Part shown: positions 24,551-30,728 of the stretch, one piece after another | How the letters are laid out: each line of letters begins with the position of its first letter | Numbering within the stretch: the first letter of the stretch is position 1 | Source: a virus | Strand: one strand, 5' to 3' | IMG/VR virus record: IMGVR_UViG_3300037229_000053 | Location: 1 to 45,835 of that record | DNA length: 45,835 bases | Position numbers and translations under genes: made by a program | Notes under the pieces: model-generated | The model's database searches: none | What the model was told of the DNA's origin: nothing | Seen by the model: the letters and a program-made list of their open reading frames with translations, nothing else

Positions 24551-24687
24551 TGCGGGGTGAGTGCCATTCAGTCCGCTTCTTGACGTCCAAGCAACGCTCG
24601 AAGCACCCCGCACGAGAAACCCGCAAAGAAGCCAGACTTCGAGTGCTGGCACAGAAGGGCGCTCCTAACCGAGCGCTCTTTCTGTTT
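24551..24687 (+). ncRNA. Candidate structured small RNA ending in a terminator
   Basis: A -10-like TAGAAT (24540-24545) would place the start near 24552. The RNA then pairs TGCGGGGTG (24551-24559) with CACCCCGCA (24604-24612), a perfect 9-base stem with smaller stems inside (GCTTC/GAAGC, CTTG/CAAG). A further 9-base pairing, CGCTCGAAG (24595-24603) with CTTCGAGTG (24637-24645), would be a pseudoknot or an alternative fold. It ends at the terminator at 24657-24687. Intergenic, with no credible ORF. The -35 is poor. No known RNA family recognised. Confidence 0.4.
24657..24687 (+). terminator. Rho-independent terminator
   Basis: Stem GGGCGCTC (24657-24664) and GAGCGCTC (24671-24678) with one G-U pair, loop CTAACC, followed by TTTCTGTTT. 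The strongest intrinsic terminator found in the window. It closes rightward transcription after the early operon or the small RNA candidate. Confidence 0.75.
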
Positions 24688-24748
24688 GTGGTCCGAATTG
24701 CTCAGACACCCTGACCGCCAGCGCTAAAATGGGAACGAGGTACCTCTC

Positions 24749-24946
24749 GTGATTTCAGTTCTGATAACGATTCTCGTCATGTGCATCATCTTCGGGCTGA
24801 TCTGGTGGGTGATCACGATGATCCCGCTGCCCGCGCCGTTCGCTCAGGTTGCCCGCGTGGTGATCGCGGTGATCTTTATTATCTGGATGATCTATCTGCT
24901 CCTGCCGCTGGCCGGGGGAGGCTTCGGGCACCCGTATCTGCGCTGA
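24749..24946 (+). CDS. Two-span small membrane protein (Thivi_2564-like), 65 aa
   Basis: GTG start with GAACGAGG upstream and a possible -10 TAAAAT at 24725-24730. Two hydrophobic helices (ITILVMCIIFGLIWWVITMI and VVIAVIFIIWMIYLLLPLA) are joined by LPAPFAQVARV. The layout resembles the Thivi_2564 family of small membrane proteins, widespread in bacteria and phages and of unknown role. It stands alone after a terminator, so it is probably a self-contained cargo (moron-like) gene. Confidence 0.7.
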   Translation: MISVLITILVMCIIFGLIWWVITMIPLPAPFAQVARVVIAVIFIIWMIYLLLPLAGGGFGHPYLR

Positions 24947-24953
24947 GGCTTTC

Positions 24954-24967
24954 GTCCAATGTTGGAC
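24954..24967. repeat. Palindrome copy 3 (perfect)
   Basis: GTCCAATGTTGGAC, perfect arms around TG, in the 26-base gap between the ends of two convergent genes. Reads as the reverse complement of copy 2. Confidence 0.75.
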
Positions 24968-24972
24968 GTGGG

Positions 24973-25149
24973 CTACCGTCCTATCCATGCGCTGACAGCT
25001 TCCCAGATTACAGCCCCGACAAAGATCACCACAGCCCAGGGCAGGACAACGGCCAGCAGGCGCACCAGAATCAGGTCCAGAGCGCGGAGGAAGCGGCGCC
25101 ACGGGCGGTGAGCACTGCCGGGAGGGTAGGCGTTGCGTACAGAGGCCAT
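24973..25149 (-). CDS. Small membrane protein, 58 aa
   Basis: ATG on the minus strand with AGGAGGGGAGG upstream. A basic N-terminus (RPWRRFLRALDLILVR) precedes one long hydrophobic stretch (LLAVVLPWAVVIFVGAVIW) and a short tail. Last gene of the leftward operon, directly after the Acb2-like gene. Could be an exclusion or anti-defence membrane protein; no direct evidence. Confidence 0.7.
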   Translation of the reverse strand: MASVRNAYPPGSAHRPWRRFLRALDLILVRLLAVVLPWAVVIFVGAVIWEAVSAWIGR

Positions 25150-25164
25150 CAGGAACCTCCCCTC

Positions 25165-25407
25165 CTAGAAGAAATCCGGCTTGGCGATGCTGCGAGTCAA
25201 GGCCATAAGCCCTTCCTGCAGATGAGTCTTACCGATGGCAAGCCAGCGCGGATCGGGGACGGTATCTCCGACTTCCACATTCGCCCTTTGGAGGTTGTCG
25301 ATGAACTCGCCAATCTTTGCACCGAATCCCTTGATCTCGTTCATCAGTGCGATCTCGACTTCGTTAAGTTCGCGGTAGCCTTTAATTTTGCGGTGTTGGT
25401 TTTCCAT
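25165..25407 (-). CDS. Acb2/Tad1-type cyclic-nucleotide sponge (anti-CBASS/Thoeris), 80 aa
   Basis: Start ENQHRKIKGYRELNEVEIAL and end DPRWLAIGKTHLQEGLMALT-RSIAKP closely match the Acb2/Tad1 hairpin family as I remember it: a short helical protein whose oligomer binds cyclic di- and trinucleotides or cyclic ADP-ribose and starves CBASS or Thoeris effectors. Length (80 aa) is typical. AAAGGAG lies 6 bases before the ATG. Within the leftward operon, expressed from the promoter under the shared operator, as expected for an early anti-defence gene. Ligand preference cannot be read from sequence. Confidence 0.82.
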   Translation of the reverse strand: MENQHRKIKGYRELNEVEIALMNEIKGFGAKIGEFIDNLQRANVEVGDTVPDPRWLAIGKTHLQEGLMALTRSIAKPDFF

Positions 25408-25432
25408 TGCGATCTCCTTTCAGATTGTTTCG

Positions 25433-25756
25433 TCAGGAACCGCCCTTGCGAGTCTGCGTGTCGGCGATGACCTTGCGCAGGGCGTCGATCAAATCCCCGA
25501 AACGTGGGCAATCAGGCTGGTGGTGATCTTCGCAGTTAGCCGAGCAATCGCTACAATGGGCCGGTTCACGCTGGACGTGAAGCAGTGCGCCGCAAATGTG
25601 GCAATTCTCAAGTGCATCCAGCAGCGCCTGCCCCGCTGTAGCGAGGGAGACGATCACGGCGTCCTTCTGCTTCACGCGCAGGGCGTCCGCAGCGCCGGCA
25701 GTCGCGCCTCTTTCAGCACGCCTTCCTGAATCAGGTGCCGCCACACGGTCATACAT
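25433..25756 (-). CDS. Cys/His-rich hypothetical protein, 107 aa
   Basis: AGGAG lies before the ATG. After a polar N-terminus the region CHICGALLHVQREPAHCSDC then CEDHHQPDCPRF holds a probable zinc site, followed by a helix LIDALRKVIAD. Overlaps nothing; sits between the coiled-coil gene and the Acb2-like gene of the leftward operon. Function unknown. Confidence 0.65.
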   Translation of the reverse strand: MYDRVAAPDSGRRAERGATAGAADALRVKQKDAVIVSLATAGQALLDALENCHICGALLHVQREPAHCSDCSANCEDHHQPDCPRFGDLIDALRKVIADTQTRKGGS

Positions 25757-25758
25757 CT

Positions 25759-26316
25759 TTATTCTCCTATTTCTGCGAGTGCCGCATCAACGGCGTCCAG
25801 CGCGGCCTCCACGCGGTCAATCTCTGCACGTTCCTCTGGGCGGAGTTCTGAATAGTCGTAGAGCTCACCTTGTTTGCAGGGGGGGCAAACCGAACTGCAC
25901 AGCGTTTGGTACTGGTAGTCCAGCTCAGATTGCGCCAAATGCAACGCCTTGCGTAGTGTTTCGTTGGCCACACTCAGGGCGTCCTTCTGCTGCACCAGGA
26001 GCGCCAGCTCGTCGCGGTCGTGGGCCTCTTCGTTCACCATGCTCTGCTCGTTCGCCGTCGCGCCCTGGAGTTGCTGTTTCAGGCTCTCTACCTGGCGGGT
26101 GAGTTCGGCCACGCGGGATTCAGATTGAAGACGGGCTGCGCATTCGCGGACGGCGATAGCCACAGCAGCATCGCTCCAGAATCCACGGCCGAGACCATAT
26201 GCTTCGACAATGCCCGTGAGGACGCTCACAAGGTAGCCAGCTTCGGCGGCGATCAGCGAAATGGCTTCCTGTTCCCAGTTCCGTTCCGGCAGCGTCTCAG
26301 GTTTCTGGTCGGTCAT
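25759..26316 (-). CDS. Coiled-coil hypothetical protein, 185 aa
   Basis: The ATG at 26316 shares a base with the preceding stop (TGATG), so it is preferred to the longer frame from 26349. N-terminal helical domain with AISLIAAEAGYLVSVLTGIV, then a coiled coil (about 75-135, RVAELTRQVESLKQQLQ), a CPPC pair at about 160, and an acidic C-terminal helix. No enzyme motif. Translationally coupled member of the leftward operon. Confidence 0.7.
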   Translation of the reverse strand: MTDQKPETLPERNWEQEAISLIAAEAGYLVSVLTGIVEAYGLGRGFWSDAAVAIAVRECAARLQSESRVAELTRQVESLKQQLQGATANEQSMVNEEAHDRDELALLVQQKDALSVANETLRKALHLAQSELDYQYQTLCSSVCPPCKQGELYDYSELRPEERAEIDRVEAALDAVDAALAEIGE

Positions 26317-26615
26317 CACCACGCTCCATTCTTCGGTGGGTAGACCCATGTCGCCGCATACTCAGCCGACATCCAATGTTGGACGTTCTGGCACGCGAGG
26401 CACGGGTCGGTTGGGTAGCTGCGGTTCGCTTCGTGGTCGTAGTGGTCCTTGGCCAGCCCACAGGCGCGGCAGATACAGGCGAAGCATACTTCGCCGGGTT
26501 CCAGGGGCCGCTCACAGAGCTGGCAGGAGCGGTCGATAGGGGCACCGGGGTTGGGTAGGGCAAGCCTAGACGCGACGTGATCGATGAGCGAGACCTGTTC
26601 GTCGGCGGTCATCAT
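26316..26615 (-). CDS. Zinc-finger hypothetical protein, 99 aa
   Basis: ATG at 26615 overlaps the preceding stop (TGATG). Contains CQLCERPLEPGEVCFACICR then CGLAKDHYDHEA and CLACQNVQHW: three Cys pairs for one or two zinc sites. The palindrome copy 4 lies inside the gene, near its end. Function unknown; coupled on both sides. Confidence 0.7.
   Translation of the reverse strand: MMTADEQVSLIDHVASRLALPNPGAPIDRSCQLCERPLEPGEVCFACICRACGLAKDHYDHEANRSYPTDPCLACQNVQHWMSAEYAATWVYPPKNGAW
26371..26384. repeat. Palindrome copy 4 (one mismatch)
   Basis: ATCCAATGTTGGAC, matching copies 2 and 3 except for the first base. It lies inside the zinc-finger gene of the leftward operon. Confidence 0.65.
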
Positions 26616-26893
26616 CACTGCTCCTTTCCCACAACCCACTTGAGCAGCCGGGGCCGCAGGGCAAGGCGTACATGCTCCGGTGTCGATCGATTCCCGTCCA
26701 GGGTCTCCTGGGCCACGACAAAGAAGCGCTGCAATTCCGAGGCGGGCAGGGCATCGATCTGCTTTTCGGTGAAGCCGAGCGCGTAGCCAAGGTTATAGGC
26801 TTTCGAGGTGAAGTCCATGAGGGACAGGACATCGAGGGCTGCGAGATCGAGCGGCACGCCGCGCCAGACAATGGGAACAGTCGCAGGATTCAT
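26615..26893 (-). CDS. First gene of leftward operon, hypothetical, 92 aa
   Basis: Starts MNPATVPIVWRGVPLDLAAL; a helical protein with FTEKQIDALPASELQRFFVV and a basic C-terminus. Phage proteins beginning this way are often found next to repressors as I recall, but no function is known. There is no ribosome site: the ATG is about where transcription should begin (-10 CATACT, 7 bases, ATG), so the message would be leaderless. Confidence 0.7.
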   Translation of the reverse strand: MNPATVPIVWRGVPLDLAALDVLSLMDFTSKAYNLGYALGFTEKQIDALPASELQRFFVVAQETLDGNRSTPEHVRLALRPRLLKWVVGKEQ

Positions 26894-26900
26894 GTTTCGG

Positions 26901-26946
26901 AGTATGGCTCCGGGGAGCTACGACTGTCAAGTAATTTATGTGCGCG
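26901..26946 (-). promoter_or_regulatory. Leftward early promoter with the second operator box (pL-like)
   Basis: On the minus strand the 23-bp box (26946-26924) differs in one base from that at 18151-18173. It includes -35 TTGACA (26930-26925), then an 18-base spacer and -10 CATACT (26906-26901). The predicted start falls at about 26894, next to the ATG. The box also lies just upstream of the repressor promoter, so one bound protein could control both directions. Confidence 0.75.
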
Positions 26947-26959
26947 GCTGCTGCTTTTG

Positions 26960-26968
26960 TGGGATAAT
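26960..26968 (+). promoter_or_regulatory. Extended -10 promoter of the repressor gene
   Basis: TG-G-GATAAT, an extended -10, with no good -35. Six bases (GCGGGC) separate it from the ATG at 26975, so +1 would be the A of the start codon, as for lambda cI made from its maintenance promoter. Called by eye. Confidence 0.55.
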
Positions 26969-26974
26969 GCGGGC

Positions 26975-27193
26975 ATGGAGAAAAGCACCATGACCAAACC
27001 CCGCTACTACACAGACGAGCAGGCGCGGGTCATGCTGCGCAAGCGATGCGGCTCGCAGACAGCGCTGGCGAAGCATCTCCGCGTGACGCGGCAGAACGTT
27101 TCGGCCATGCTGAACGGGGCGCCGCTGCACGGGAAGGTTCTGGAGTGGCTGGGCTTTCGGCGGGTCAAGGGGCTGTTGGAGAGGATACCGTGA
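26975..27193 (+). CDS. HTH (Cro/C1-like) phage repressor, 72 aa
   Basis: Residues 27-50 (SQTALAKHLRVTRQNVSAML) are a clear helix-turn-helix of the XRE/Cro type, followed by a short C-terminal LHGKVLEWLGFRRV seen in small phage regulators. The longer open frame upstream is ignored because the leftward promoter and operator occupy it. Divergent from the leftward operon, with the shared operator box between them. It is the likely ligand of the boxes at 18.15 and 26.93 kb. A second ATG at 26990 is possible. Confidence 0.8.
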   Translation: MEKSTMTKPRYYTDEQARVMLRKRCGSQTALAKHLRVTRQNVSAMLNGAPLHGKVLEWLGFRRVKGLLERIP

Positions 27194-27229
27194 GGTGAGG
27201 CGTCTGTTTGGCCGGAGTGAACGGTAATA

Positions 27230-27238
27230 TGCTACCCT
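27230..27238 (+). promoter_or_regulatory. Candidate extended -10 before the small terminase gene
   Basis: TG-C-TACCCT followed by seven bases and the GTG at 27246. No ribosome site is present, so a leaderless or nearly leaderless start is possible. Resembles the elements at 26960 and 27678. Confidence 0.35.
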
Positions 27239-27245
27239 TAACCCC

Positions 27246-27674
27246 GTGATCGACTGGACGCCAGAACTCGAAGAGTCAATCTGTACCAGGCTGATCGAAG
27301 GCAAATCTCTCCGCTCCATCGCGGGCAAAGACGGAATCCCAGCCGAGTCTACGGTTTACCTGCATATCATTCAATCCACAGCCTTTTCGGAGAAATACGC
27401 ACGCGCGCGGGAAGCGCAGATGGAAGCGATGGCGGCGGATATCATTGAGATCGCCGATGATAGCTCCGGCGACATCGAATTGGATGGCGAAGGGAAGCCG
27501 CGGCAGAACGCTGAGTTTATGAATCGATCACGCCTTCGCGTGGACACGCGCAAGTGGCTGATGTCTAAGCTGGCGCCGAAGAAATATGGGGATAAGCAGC
27601 AGGTGGCTTTGACGGATCCCGAGGGCGGCCCGTTGCGCATCATGAGCACAGTACCGCGCCCGCCTAAGCAGTGA
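27246..27674 (+). CDS. Terminase small subunit, 142 aa
   Basis: N-terminal helix-turn-helix (TRLIEGKSLRSIAGKDGIPA, STVYLHI), a central acidic helical region (ADIIEIADDSSGD) and then SRLRVDTRKWLMSKLAPKKY-GDKQ, which is the hallmark of phage small terminase subunits of the terminase_5/Gp1-like type. It recognises the packaging site and loads the large subunit. It opens the structural region 1.8 kb before the large subunit. GTG start without ribosome site. Confidence 0.9.
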   Translation: MIDWTPELEESICTRLIEGKSLRSIAGKDGIPAESTVYLHIIQSTAFSEKYARAREAQMEAMAADIIEIADDSSGDIELDGEGKPRQNAEFMNRSRLRVDTRKWLMSKLAPKKYGDKQQVALTDPEGGPLRIMSTVPRPPKQ

Positions 27675-27677
27675 GTG

Positions 27678-27686
27678 TGCTACACT
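27678..27686 (+). promoter_or_regulatory. Candidate extended -10 before the zinc-ribbon gene
   Basis: TG-C-TACACT with exactly six bases before the ATG at 27693, again placing +1 at the start codon. Overlaps the stop region of the small terminase gene. Confidence 0.4.
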
Positions 27687-27692
27687 CGCGGC

Positions 27693-28019
27693 ATGAGTCA
27701 AGTTGAACGCCCATGTTGGCATTGCGATGCATGCGGTTTTGAGTGGATGCAGGGGCCGACGACTCCCCAGCAATGCGCATCAGCGAAGTGTCGCAGTCGA
27801 AAGTGGAACCAATCTTTTGTCGAGCAGGCCATCGAACGCGGGCGGAAGATTGGGGCTACGGCCGTCTCGATCAATGGGGCTGAATTCCCGATTTCACATC
27901 ATCCTTCCTGCGGGTGCTATCTTTGCAAACCGCCGAAGGGGAGACTGGAGGAGACGCATGGGGGAAGTGAAGGAAAAGCAGGGCCAGCAGGTGCAGAAGA
28001 AGAACCGGCACGTAGCTGA
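27693..28019 (+). CDS. Zinc-ribbon protein, 108 aa
   Basis: Contains CWHCDACGFEW and CASAKCRSRKW, a rubredoxin-like zinc ribbon (CxxC...C...C), and a second cluster CGCYLCKPP. The C-terminal tail is Glu/Ala/Lys-rich. The ATG at 27693 is preferred to the GTG at 27675 because that GTG overlaps the putative -10. May bind DNA or help packaging; not known. Confidence 0.65.
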   Translation: MSQVERPCWHCDACGFEWMQGPTTPQQCASAKCRSRKWNQSFVEQAIERGRKIGATAVSINGAEFPISHHPSCGCYLCKPPKGRLEETHGGSEGKAGPAGAEEEPARS

Positions 28020-28023
28020 GCGG

Positions 28024-28032
28024 TGATATTCT
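28024..28032 (+). promoter_or_regulatory. Candidate extended -10 promoter
   Basis: TG-A-TATTCT, 19 bases before the ATG at 28052, followed by CGGAGGG as ribosome site. A normal short leader here, unlike the neighbouring candidate leaderless starts. Confidence 0.35.
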
Positions 28033-28051
28033 TCTCCCGGAGGGCTGATCT

Positions 28052-28339
28052 ATGGCCAGCACGTTAGGATTCGCGGTAACCATCGCAGCGACGGGGGTTC
28101 CGCAGCAGATCAGCACGGAGGCAGCCTACGCCGCCTACGTGACGGTGCAGAATAACAGCCTGAACTCCATCGCGGTTGGCAAGAATCCGGCCGTGGCGGT
28201 GGGCTCGAACGGGATCCAGATAGCGCCGGCGAACTCCTACACCTTCCCACCGCTGGTGACACGCGGGCATCTGCTGAACTCGATCTGGGTAGTGGGAACC
28301 GCAGGCGATGTGGTTTGGGTGGATGGGGAACGGTACTAA
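28052..28339 (+). CDS. Small structural beta protein, 95 aa
   Basis: Good ribosome site. Beta-rich with Ala/Val/Asn (TAATGVPQQISTEAAYAAYV, IAPANSYTFPPL, VVGTAGDVVWVDGERY), resembling small virion decoration proteins found near packaging genes. No Cys or membrane span. Function is inferred from composition and position. Confidence 0.65.
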   Translation: MASTLGFAVTIAATGVPQQISTEAAYAAYVTVQNNSLNSIAVGKNPAVAVGSNGIQIAPANSYTFPPLVTRGHLLNSIWVVGTAGDVVWVDGERY

Positions 28340-28341
28340 GC

Positions 28342-28878
28342 ATGGAGCGCCCGTCGCCACTGGGTTCGCGCGAGAGCGCGATACTGGAGGCTATGCAGAT
28401 GCACGAGCTGGACCGAGTTGCGGCGGAAACGTTCGTCGACCGATTGCTGGCGGCCTTCGAGAAAGAGAAGCTCGAGGGAGCCGGAAAGCCGCCGCGCGGT
28501 CTGTGGCGCCGTCCCAGCCTATTTAGAGAAGCTATCGAACTCGGCACGGCAGAACCTGTTCCGACCTACGGTCTGACGAAAGATGGCACGCGTTATATCC
28601 TCTCGCGAAGAGCAAGATGCGAGAACTGCAGCCGCTGGCTCATTGATGGAATCGACGATGCAAAATCGCGGTCTGAATATTACCTTACCGGCTGGTGTGT
28701 GCAGTGTCTGGCATCTCATCCATCGAAGGTGAGGGAAGTGCTCAAAGAGCAGGCTGAAGACACGGCATGGCTTGAACAGAATGCCTTGAAGCGGGCCCTG
28801 ACACAGCAAGCGGAATCTCGCCTCCCCCGGCCGTGGTGGAAGCATGCGGTCAATTGGATCCGAATTAAACTGGCATAA
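28342..28878 (+). CDS. Hypothetical protein with zinc site, 178 aa
   Basis: Starts three bases after the preceding stop. Helical N-terminus (ILEAMQMHELDRVAAETFVD), then ILSRRARCENCSRWL and GWCVQCLASHP, a pair of CxxC knuckles, and a charged helical C-terminus. No family recognised. GC-rich like the flanks until about 28500, then AT-richer. Confidence 0.65.
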   Translation: MERPSPLGSRESAILEAMQMHELDRVAAETFVDRLLAAFEKEKLEGAGKPPRGLWRRPSLFREAIELGTAEPVPTYGLTKDGTRYILSRRARCENCSRWLIDGIDDAKSRSEYYLTGWCVQCLASHPSKVREVLKEQAEDTAWLEQNALKRALTQQAESRLPRPWWKHAVNWIRIKLA

Positions 28879-28902
28879 ATACTTGGGTGCGTCACCGTGA
28901 GT

Positions 28903-28919
28903 TGAGGGCTGGGAGCGAT
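28903..28919 (+). repeat. Direct repeat, left copy
   Basis: Seventeen bases, TGAGGGCTGGGAGCGAT, identical to 29075-29091 in the first codons of the large terminase gene. The two copies flank the 44-aa membrane ORF and start 172 bases apart. Confidence 0.85.
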
Positions 28920-28938
28920 ACTGAATGAGGAGAACGAA

Positions 28939-29073
28939 ATGGACGCTGTTGAAAAGCAGGTAGAGCCTCTGCCTGTTGTTGAAATTCGACGAAACCAAGC
29001 AATAGGCATGCTCATTGTCAGCGTAGTCTGGGCTGCGACTGTATTAGTCGTTATTGCCCTTGCCACTCGATGA
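28939..29073 (+). CDS. Small membrane protein inserted before terminase, 44 aa
   Basis: ATG with GAGGAGAACG upstream. Acidic N-terminus (MDAVEKQVEPLPVVEI), RRNQ, then one membrane span (IGMLIVSVVWAATVLVVIAL). AT-richer than the genes around it. It lies between two copies of a 17-base repeat, and its stop overlaps the terminase start. Likely a recent insertion (moron). Confidence 0.65.
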   Translation: MDAVEKQVEPLPVVEIRRNQAIGMLIVSVVWAATVLVVIALATR

Positions 29074-30728
29074 CTGAGGGCTGGGAGCGATTCGCCGCCG
29101 ACCAGCGCGAGGCTGTTGGCCGCGATGTTCGCGCCGAACTGCTGCGCCGAAGGGCGAAGTTCTTTGACGATGTGAGGCGGGCTGCGAAGGATCTCAGCGC
29201 CGGTCGCCAGCAAACGATAGTGCCTGACCTCGGCGACCTCTACACCCCCTACAACTTCCAGGCCGAGTTTCACAAATCGAAGAAGATGTATGGCTTCCTC
29301 GGCGGCTCGGCTGGACCAGGGAAGACGCTGGCGATTCTGATGGAGCAGTTCACCGCCTGCCAGGAATTCAACATCGACGATGGGCCGAGTGTCCATACGG
29401 TCACGTGGCGGCGCACCTTCCCAATGCTGGATGCCACGGTGATTACCCGCTTTCGGGAGACGTTTCCGAAGGAGCTGTACAAGCAGTTCAACTCCACCAA
29501 GAACTTCGTCACATGGAAGAATGGGTCTACAACCCACTTCGGATCCATGCAGTATGAGCACGATGTGTGGAGCTGGCAGGGGCAGTGGTTTCACCAGGCC
29601 TACGACGAACTGCCGGAGTTCACCTTTAAACAGTGGATGGGGACATCGGCGTGGAACCGGTGCCCAGTGAGCGACCAGTGCCGAAAGTATGGCGCTGGCA
29701 ACCCTATCGGGATTGGGGCAATCTTCGTCGAGGATTTGTTCGTCAAAGGTGTCCCATGTAACGGGATGGATGAGGCACAGATAGCCGCGTATGACCCGGA
29801 AGACTACGGCTACTTCCCAGCAACCTACCTCGATAACCCAATCTATGCCAATGATCCGGTGTTCCTGAAGAACCTCGATGCCTATCCGGCGGACGTGCGT
29901 GATGCGCTGAAGAAGGGAATCTGGGGCGCGGCTGGCGGCTACTTCCGCGGCGTGTGGGATGAGAATGAGCACATTTTCGCGGATGGGACGATTGAGCTGC
30001 CAGTGTGGTGGAAGCGCTGGATCAGCGGCAACTGGGGATACTCAGACCCGGCGAGCTATTACAAGCACGCGATGGGCGATCATGGTGAAGTCTACACTTA
30101 CGATGAGCTGTATACAGACCATGAGAACCCCGAACACCTGGCAGAAAGTATCGCGGAATGGGCGCTGGAGAACGGCGAGATGCCGCGGTTTGTCAACTTC
30201 ACTCATTCCTTCGACGCGAACGCCACGAAGCGGACAGCGACCATGGGTGAGGATGCGCGCTCGGTGAATGAGCGGATGCGTCCGATTCTGCAGCGGGCCG
30301 GGATCCCGTTCCCGCAGGCCAGCACGCGCGATAAACTGGGCCGGGACACGCTGATGCGGGAACTGCTGGCCAAGCGGATCAAAACCGGAGAAGACGCGAG
30401 CGGCCATGAGATCGAGCTACCGGGGTGGATGATCTCATCGAGATGCACACAGCTCCGTCGTCTTATCCCCGTCGTCAAGGCGGATGAAAAAAGAGTTGAG
30501 GTAATCGAAAGTCCGGGTGCCGGTGCAGACTCCCCGCTGCAGGGCGCCGGGTACGGGCTGTATGCGATTTTCGGCAGACCGGCGGGCAAACCTCTTGAAA
30601 TTCAGGCGCAGGAGTATTATCGGGGCTTGAGCCCCCGCGCGGACATGACGGCAAAGAGTATCCTGATGAAGAAGTGGCGGCACGAGCACACGCAAAGGAG
30701 GGCCAGCCCATGGGCCACCCGCCAATAG
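29070..30728 (+). CDS. terL: Terminase large subunit, 552 aa
   Basis: Walker A GGSAGPGKT at 78-86 (after KKMYGFL), Walker B-like AYDELPE at 177-183, then coupling and a C-terminal RNase H-like nuclease region with NWGYSDPASYYKHAM and HSFDANATK. The ATPase motor that translocates DNA into the prohead and cuts concatemers. Length is normal for the family. The ATG overlaps the stop of the small membrane ORF. It is followed by small genes and then the portal, the usual head-gene order. Confidence 0.95.
   Translation: MTEGWERFAADQREAVGRDVRAELLRRRAKFFDDVRRAAKDLSAGRQQTIVPDLGDLYTPYNFQAEFHKSKKMYGFLGGSAGPGKTLAILMEQFTACQEFNIDDGPSVHTVTWRRTFPMLDATVITRFRETFPKELYKQFNSTKNFVTWKNGSTTHFGSMQYEHDVWSWQGQWFHQAYDELPEFTFKQWMGTSAWNRCPVSDQCRKYGAGNPIGIGAIFVEDLFVKGVPCNGMDEAQIAAYDPEDYGYFPATYLDNPIYANDPVFLKNLDAYPADVRDALKKGIWGAAGGYFRGVWDENEHIFADGTIELPVWWKRWISGNWGYSDPASYYKHAMGDHGEVYTYDELYTDHENPEHLAESIAEWALENGEMPRFVNFTHSFDANATKRTATMGEDARSVNERMRPILQRAGIPFPQASTRDKLGRDTLMRELLAKRIKTGEDASGHEIELPGWMISSRCTQLRRLIPVVKADEKRVEVIESPGAGADSPLQGAGYGLYAIFGRPAGKPLEIQAQEYYRGLSPRADMTAKSILMKKWRHEHTQRRASPWATRQ
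29075..29091 (+). repeat. Direct repeat, right copy
   Basis: The same 17 bases as 28903-28919, here coding the first residues of the large terminase subunit after Met-Thr. Confidence 0.85.

Noticed and set aside
24552-24612. Possible tRNA, since a 7-base or longer acceptor-like stem closes the region.
   Set aside because: Only about 60 bases, no T-loop consensus and no anticodon arm of proper size.
24300-24714. Overlapping open frames on both strands (minus 24626-24300, plus 24463-24714).
   Set aside because: They cover the structured RNA and terminator, are Arg/Lys/Ser-biased and show no ribosome sites.
28874-28890. Partial resemblance to the 23-bp operator box (CATAAATACTTGGG).
   Set aside because: Needs a one-base gap and lacks the ACA of TTGACA; too weak to call a third copy.
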